Shown here: piece after piece, positions 58,561 to 64,000 of the stretch
How the letters are laid out: every line of letters begins with the position of its first letter
Position numbering within the stretch: the stretch's first letter is position 1
Assembly: GCA_951804985.1 (NCBI GenBank)
Contig: OX638130.1
Span: forward strand, 85,338,069 to 85,402,068
Direction: 5' to 3'
Origin: Dryomyza anilis
Lineage: Eukaryota > Arthropoda > Insecta > Diptera > Dryomyzidae
Length of the DNA stretch: 64,000 bases
Translations under genes and position numbers: made by a program
Notes under the pieces: model-generated
What the model was told of the DNA's origin: nothing
Seen by the model: only the letters and a program-made list of their open reading frames with translations
Databases searched by the model: none

Positions 58561-61454
58561 GTAATAAGTAATGAGATCGGTTCTAGCAGTCCATAAGAAG
58601 AGATTCTCAATAGAACTTTTGTTCTTCGAGTGAAAGTGATTGCCATCACAAAACGTTCATAACCTAATCTAAGTTCGAGAAATCATTGAGGCATAAAGCA
58701 CACTGACTGGTTATCAATTTTTTTTTAGGTTTTTAGTACAAACAATAGTTAAATGTTTTAACAAACATTGTTTAAAATACCGTATAAAAATTTGATATTT
58801 GAATGTATCTTTGTTATGGACAGACAATTTAATGACCAATGACCACATGTTCGGATTTCGAAGTTATGGCAAGATTTTTTTATCATATAATAGAGGTTAG
58901 AAGTATTTTGAGGTCAAGAGATATTTCAATATAAACCACAAAAAAGAGATTTTTGTTTATTTTTTTGTAACTTTGGACCAACGTATCTATCTTAAATTTA
59001 ATTGCTACAAAAGAAGGTGAGTCTTAAACTCTGGTAGAATTGGGTGTGGAATACCTCTAATAAAAAAGTTTTACTTTCTAAAAAAATGTTAAAACGATTG
59101 TTTGAGCAAAGCATGACTATTGGTTAAAAACTTATCGATATTTTATTAATAAAAATTCAAATTTTTCTTCCTTGTTAAATCATCATTTCTGATTGCGTCA
59201 TTATTTCATACTTGAGCTTATTTCGAACATTTTTCTGTCAAATTGGCTCCAGTTTTTTAGATTTTTAAGTTTTATTATTTTGCTTTCCTTTTATTTTTAA
59301 TAGTAAAACCAAAAACAAGTATGTAATTTTTATCGATATTAGATGCCCGCGGGATGCGTGTTTGACATGCTTATTGGATGGGAAATGGACCCGCCCATAA
59401 ATTTCTGAGATATCCAAGAAAAATATAGGTACTAAATCAAAAATTATTCTTTTATAAAATTTTCACAAAATCCTAAATAAGGATCAAAATCCAAAATTTT
59501 TAGGTTTCAATTAACACCATTTTTAAATTTTTATGATCTGACCTTTATGTTCGAATCTAGATTTTATAGAATTTTGGGAATTCTAACAGTTTTGATTTGT
59601 CCAAAAAATAATATAAATCCAAAGACGAAGATCCTAGGTGAAATTTAAAGTGATCAATAAGTCCTAAATGTAAATTTTAAATGCATGAGGTACAGATGGT
59701 TTTTTTTTGAATTTTTTATTTTATTATTTTCTTTTTTTTATTTGATCATATCCCTAGTTATAAACAAAAACATTTTTAACATAAATGAACAATTTTAAAA
59801 ACTTACAATCCATATTCGACTTAGTATTTTTACCTGGAAGTTTTTGTTTATAGTTTTTTATAGTTTTTTTAATATGAAAGGGAATGGGAGGATCTATTTC
59901 ATTCATATATTTGAAGAAAAAAGTTTTCTTTTTTTTTTGATGTCCGGAAATATTCCGAAATGAATTTATGATTAGAAAATACATAATTCGAATGAATAAA
60001 TTTGAAAAAGATTTAATTTTTATACGCGAATGTATTTTAAGGAACTCTCTTAAAAATTAATATATATTTCATGGACTCACAAGATTTTATATGTTTCTTA
60101 GTGTAAAATTTTAGGATTAGTCCTATCTGCTTTTGTAATATTTTATTTGGTTTTTAAGTAATTTCTATTATATATTTTATTACAAGTATTTATAATAATT
60201 TCTATATTATTTAAAGAGTATTTATCGAACCTTTTTATTATTTGCAACATTTGATAGATGCTAAAAGCAAATATCGTAATAAAAAATCGCCAACCTTTAA
60301 ATCAAGTTTATAATTTTTTATTAAGGACGTCAACAATAAGTGTAAAAAATACTTCATCTCTTATGACTGGAACATCTGTTGCACGCATTTAATCATTTGT
60401 GAACGTTTAAAAGTGCTACTTGCACACATCAATTCGAACCATTTATCACCAGAGTGCACGAACGATGGAATCTTTATGTCCCTCAACCCAGTTTTTTTAT
60501 TTTTTTATTTTTAATATTTTTATTGAAACTCTACCAAACTGGTTGCCCAATAAAACGACGACAACAAATAAAACGTACTTCCACGACCCAACTCCGACTC
60601 AGCGCTCATCGCAGACAAAGGCAGAGGCACTCAAACTAATAACCCTAATAAAGTGTCCTGACAGACACACTTCATAAAAATCACAGCAAACAGGAACAAA
60701 TCGCATTGAAACGTTTGTAAACGAACGCTGCAACAACAACGAAAAATATCCTTATGGATGCTGAAGATGAGGCTGGGCGCGAAAGGACGAAAAACCAAAA
60801 AATAAAACAAATCTCTGGACGTTGTCCACAAACACCCAGCAGTGGGACTCAATGGCCAAATGGCACTGAGACTAACAGACGGACAAACAGAACGACGGAC
60901 AGACAGACAGACAGACAGAAAGACATAACTTAATAAAAACGTCAACCTGTCAAACACAATAATTTTTTTGTTGCCTTTGAGTGCCTCGAGCACATGAGGC
61001 ATCGTGCGACGTGGCTTTGAAGTCAGTGGACGTTGTGGAAAATGGAGACTGTGCAGAGACCAAAGTGTCGGGCCGATGTTCGTAAATAGCCCCACACTTG
61101 ATCCTTACAAAGGAGGTGTTTGGCGTGCAGCATGCAATTGAAATGTTGTGACATTTTTCGTTATCATTGATTGAGGTTAACATCATGGTTGCAAATAAAT
61201 GAGGAAATAAAGATAAAATATTTCAATAAAAAAATTTAATATAATAATATTAATTTCAAATATTTACAAAATATCGAGAAAATATAGTTATATCGAGAAA
61301 ATATAGTTGTATCGTTATTTACAAAAATATAAACAACTGGAGTATTTAAACGAAGTTTAACCCTTCAACTAAAAAAAAAATATTGAAATGAAAAAAAAAC
61401 CTAAGACTCTTATTAACATTTTAAATAATATATAAACCATCAACCATATAAAGC
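58561..61454. other. Unannotated stretch, with a foldback fragment near its start
   Basis: 58740-59070 resembles the foldback family (AAGAGATATTTCAATATAAA; TAACTTTGGA; GGTGTGGAATACCTC). 59380 shares GGGAAATGGACCCGCC with 14840. (GACA)n lies at 60895-60925. 60420-61190 is less AT-rich and may be host DNA, but its open frames overlap one another with no recognised content. Confidence 0.45.
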
Positions 61455-62030
61455 AAAAATATTGAAAATAAATATAGCAACTGAGATTAATTGAGACAAA
61501 GTAATTAATTCTATTAATATAATTAATTGGATATTCCAATTATTTAATAGTAAAAATAAAGCGTCGGTAGCTCGTCTGGTTAGTGCGTTGGACTACGAGC
61601 CGAAAGGTCCGCGGTTCGATCCCCAGCGACTACCAACATCTTTTTCATAGAAAACATTTTTCTATGCGACGCTACCTCTCGGCAGTAAAGCTCAAGTCAT
61701 GAGCTCAAATCATGAGAGAGCTCGGCCGAAGTTCTATACAGGACTGTAGCGCCAAACTATTATTATTATTATTAAAATAAAATCCTGTTTGGGTTGGTGT
61801 ACATGCTAAAATATATACATATATAGCATATATACCAACCGACAATTTTAGAAGCACTACAAAGTATTACAGCCAAACAGTTTTAAATTCACTACACAGT
61901 TTTACAGGTACTTTTACACCAATCTGATATTCATTGGTTCAATGCAACGCTTTCGATTCGACGGGTCGTTTTTCTATACATCGTGCGTATATCATGACTT
62001 TGATATTCTCTTCTCTTATTTGTGTTTAAC
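61455..62030 (+). mobile_element. MITE (copy of 51450-51818) carrying a nested SINE
   Basis: Matches 51450-51818 on either side of the SINE at 61561-61775: GCAACTGAGATTAATTGAGA before, then GTACATGCTAAAATATATAC and TACATCGTGCGTATATCATG after. The central hairpin is conserved (GGTTGGTGTACATGCT / AGCATATATACCAACC). Confidence 0.75.
61561..61775 (+). mobile_element. tRNA-derived SINE with (ATT)n tail
   Basis: Head with box A (TAGCTCGTCTGG, 61568-61579) and box B (GGTTCGATCC, from 61613). Body AACATCTTTTTCATAGAAAA and CTACCTCTCGGCAGTAAA, end GGACTGTAGCGCCAAACTAT followed by (TTA)n. It is flanked by TAAAAATAAA / TAAAATAAA, a likely target duplication. The middle section seen at 36.8 kb (CCGTTCGGATTCGGC) is absent, so this is a shorter subfamily. 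The acceptor arm does not pair properly, so it is not a tRNA gene. Confidence 0.85.
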
Positions 62031-62329
62031 ATTTGGTTATAAAGTATAATCTGTTTATTAATGAATATTAATTTTTTATACAAGTTTTATACAATTAAAT
62101 TACCTTTCCAATGGTATATTACATCTTCGAACTTTTTTAAAATGTACGTAAAGTTGAAATTTACAAAAATAAAAATACAAATTTATATGTAGTCATTGAT
62201 TTACTCAAAATTTCATTATCGATCACCCTAACTTTTCTTATTTATAATTCCCAATATTTTTTACCAATCACAGTGATTTTAACATGATAAGAAATGTTGC
62301 AAAAATACTTAAGGACTGCGTCGAATAAA

Positions 62330-63574
62330 ATTGTCCGCTACAAAAATGAAAAAATCTAGTAATCGAATTTTTATAGAATAAAATATTTTATTTTGCAAAT
62401 AATTTTTAGATTTAAAAAAAAATATAAAAAAACCAGAAATTAATATTTTTTTAATAAAAAGTTTTAATTTTTCCTGAACCCCTTCCATTAATGTTGTAAT
62501 GGTAGTGTCCGACACCCTCACAGCTGCTGAAGACCACTTTCTTTTAAAGTTTTGAAGGTCTTTGGCCACTTTTTTTGTTGTCTTCATCTACCTTTTTACT
62601 AAAGCCCAGTATCTCTCAATCGGCCTGAGTTCTGGACAGTTTGGTGGATTGGCTTCTCTAGGCACCAAAATCACAGCATTTTGTTGGATCCACTCTAAGG
62701 CCGTTTTGCTGTAGTGACATGAAGCGAGGTCAGGCCAAAAAAATGTGGACACTTCATGTTGGCGTAAAAATGGAAGCAATCTCTTTTGCAAGCATTCCTT
62801 CACATATATTTCGCTATTAATTGTACCCGATGTCACGAATGAGCTGCTCCTTTTTCCACAACTGCAAATTGCCTGCCAAACAAGGAATTTCTTTGGGAAT
62901 TTTGTCATTTTTTTTTATTTGAATTTTTCAGCGACATTTCCTCGAGAATCGGCTGTATAAAATTCCTGCCCAGGTAGCTGAGAAAAGTCCGCTAAAACAT
63001 AAGTTTCGTCGTCCATTATGCAGCAATCGAATTTTTAAAAAATCTTGGTTCAGCTCGTTGTTTTGCGGTTTCATTCTTGACGGCATTTCTATCCGGAACT
63101 TTTTGGACCTTGTACGTCTTCAGCCCAGCTTCTTTCTTAGTCCTGCGCACGAAAGATTCTGAGCAATCCGCCTTTCTCGCCAATTTAGATCCGGATATGC
63201 TTGGATCTTTCTTTAAAATATTCACTACCTTCTTCGACTTTTCACGATCATGTGGGCCTTTTTTTTACCAGAACCTTTCTTCCGATCAATACTCAGGTCT
63301 TCCTTAAAGCGGTTGATAACGCGAGAAATGGTCTTAGGGTTAGCCCCTACCTCCTTGGGAATTTTTTTAAAACACCAACTAGGTTGTTTTTGAAAAATTT
63401 TAATTATATTTTCTCGCACTTCCACTTCGTTTGCAATTTTCGCGTTAAATAAATTTTGTATTGACTATAACTGACACAAATTATTTTCTGCCATTTAATT
63501 CAGAGCTACTATGATCAAATTTTTTAATTTGAATCTTGCAATAGCACATTATGGGAAGATATGTAACGGACAAT
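62330..63574 (-). pseudogene. Dead Tc1/mariner-type transposase (DD37E)
   Basis: Cut-and-paste transposase of the IS630-Tc1-mariner superfamily. The ends ATTGTCCGCTAC (left) and, inverted, ATTGTCCGTTAC (right) are terminal repeats ~1.24 kb apart. Read leftward: helix-turn-helix part (IIKIFQKQPSWCFKKIPKEV ... TISRVINRFKEDLS), second DNA-binding part (SISGSKLARKADCSESFVRR), catalytic MDDETYVLADFSQL, VWQAICSCGKRS, second catalytic Asp in FFWPDLASCHYSKT, and Glu in CPELRPIERYWAL. Thirty-seven residues separate that Asp and Glu, as in the ITmD37E group. Damage: a frameshift near 63250, another near 63020, an in-frame TAA before MTKFPKK and a TAG at 62588-62590. Confidence 0.85.
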
Positions 63575-63840
63575 TATTTGAAAATATTTTGCCAAACATT
63601 AATTTGCATTTGTTGTTTGCAAGTAAAATGTTTTGCAAAATAGTTTTAAATAATGATGCCAATAGACACGTGCTTTAAAAAGAAACAATTAATACCTTAA
63701 AAACACTATTTTATCTTGCACCAATAAAATATAGCAAAAAACGATGAAATTGAAAAAAGGGAAAATCTTGTCATGCCAAAATGGCGAATATTTACGTATT
63801 TTCGCAATAATTTTTTATTGATGCCAGATAAGGTAGTAAT
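63575..63840. other. Short unannotated stretch
   Basis: GTGCTTTAAAAAGAAACAAT near 63672 resembles the end motif of the palindrome that follows. Nothing else seen. Confidence 0.4.
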
Positions 63841-64000
63841 ATAAAGGCATTTATTGTTTTTATTTAAAGCACCTATCGATCTGTATCATTAATTAAAAAT
63901 ATTTGTCTGCAAATAACAATACATAATAAAAATAACACATATTTTTAATAAATGATGCAGATTGATAGGTGCTTTAAAAACAAACAATAAATACCTTTAT
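63841..64000. mobile_element. Palindromic MITE at the window edge
   Basis: ATAAAGGCATTTATTGTTTT ... AAAGCACCTATCGATCTG on the left is mirrored by CAGATTGATAGGTGCTTTAA ... AATAAATACCTTTAT at the right edge. The whole 160 bp can fold into one hairpin. It may continue past the window. Confidence 0.75.

Overview
The window looks like AT-rich, repeat-packed DNA of a higher (cyclorrhaphan) fly. The evidence is the repeat families together with the one intact gene. The repeats include DINE-1-like elements, 'mini-me'-type Helitrons carrying (GTCY)n and TA tracts, a tRNA-derived SINE, insect-type non-LTR retrotransposons, hAT, Harbinger, Tc1/mariner and pogo relatives, and many palindromic MITEs. The gene is a divergent ionotropic receptor of the kind flies use for taste. 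The genus cannot be fixed from sequence alone; a calyptrate or tephritid fly is a reasonable guess.

The only confident protein-coding host gene is the three-exon ionotropic receptor at 3571-5647 (+), which is open over about 650 codons. It sits between two inverted copies of a ~500-bp repeat (1029-1530 and 5958-6458). No other host exon could be defended. Several stretches of mixed composition (about 18.3-20.0, 24.5-26.8, 32-34, 42.3-44.1, 55 and 60.4-61.2 kb) may be intron or intergenic DNA, but no open frame there has recognisable content.

Layout. 1-9.5 kb: DINE-1 tail, MITEs, the receptor gene, and LINE 3' scraps. 9.5-15.8 kb: mostly unannotated, with a small hairpin element and a Helitron tail. 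15.8-18.3 kb: degenerate SINE and a dead CR1/L2-like LINE (-). 20.0-24.5 kb: SINE, a 1-kb 21-bp satellite, a hAT MITE interrupted by a LINE tail, a Harbinger MITE and a solo LTR. 27.0-31.8 kb: Helitron, second hAT MITE, full DINE-1-like element. 35.7-42.3 kb: pogo-like fossil with a nested SINE, a foldback element inside another palindromic element, and a third palindrome split by a Helitron. 44-53 kb: tandem Helitrons, a second foldback element holding a 2.9-kb block of nested elements, a third large Helitron, MITEs. 57-64 kb: an RNase H-bearing LINE cut in two by a Helitron, a SINE inside a MITE, a dead DD37E Tc1/mariner transposase and a terminal palindrome.

The most informative signal is the layered transposon stratigraphy. 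Three insertions can be read against uninterrupted copies of their target elsewhere in the window. One of these shows a non-autonomous Helitron (5' TC, 3' hairpin then CTAG) inserted precisely between A and T. The same Helitron family carries a 15-bp internal minisatellite that varies from about 3 to over 30 units between copies, so it appears to seed new tandem repeats. All counts and alignments were made by eye.
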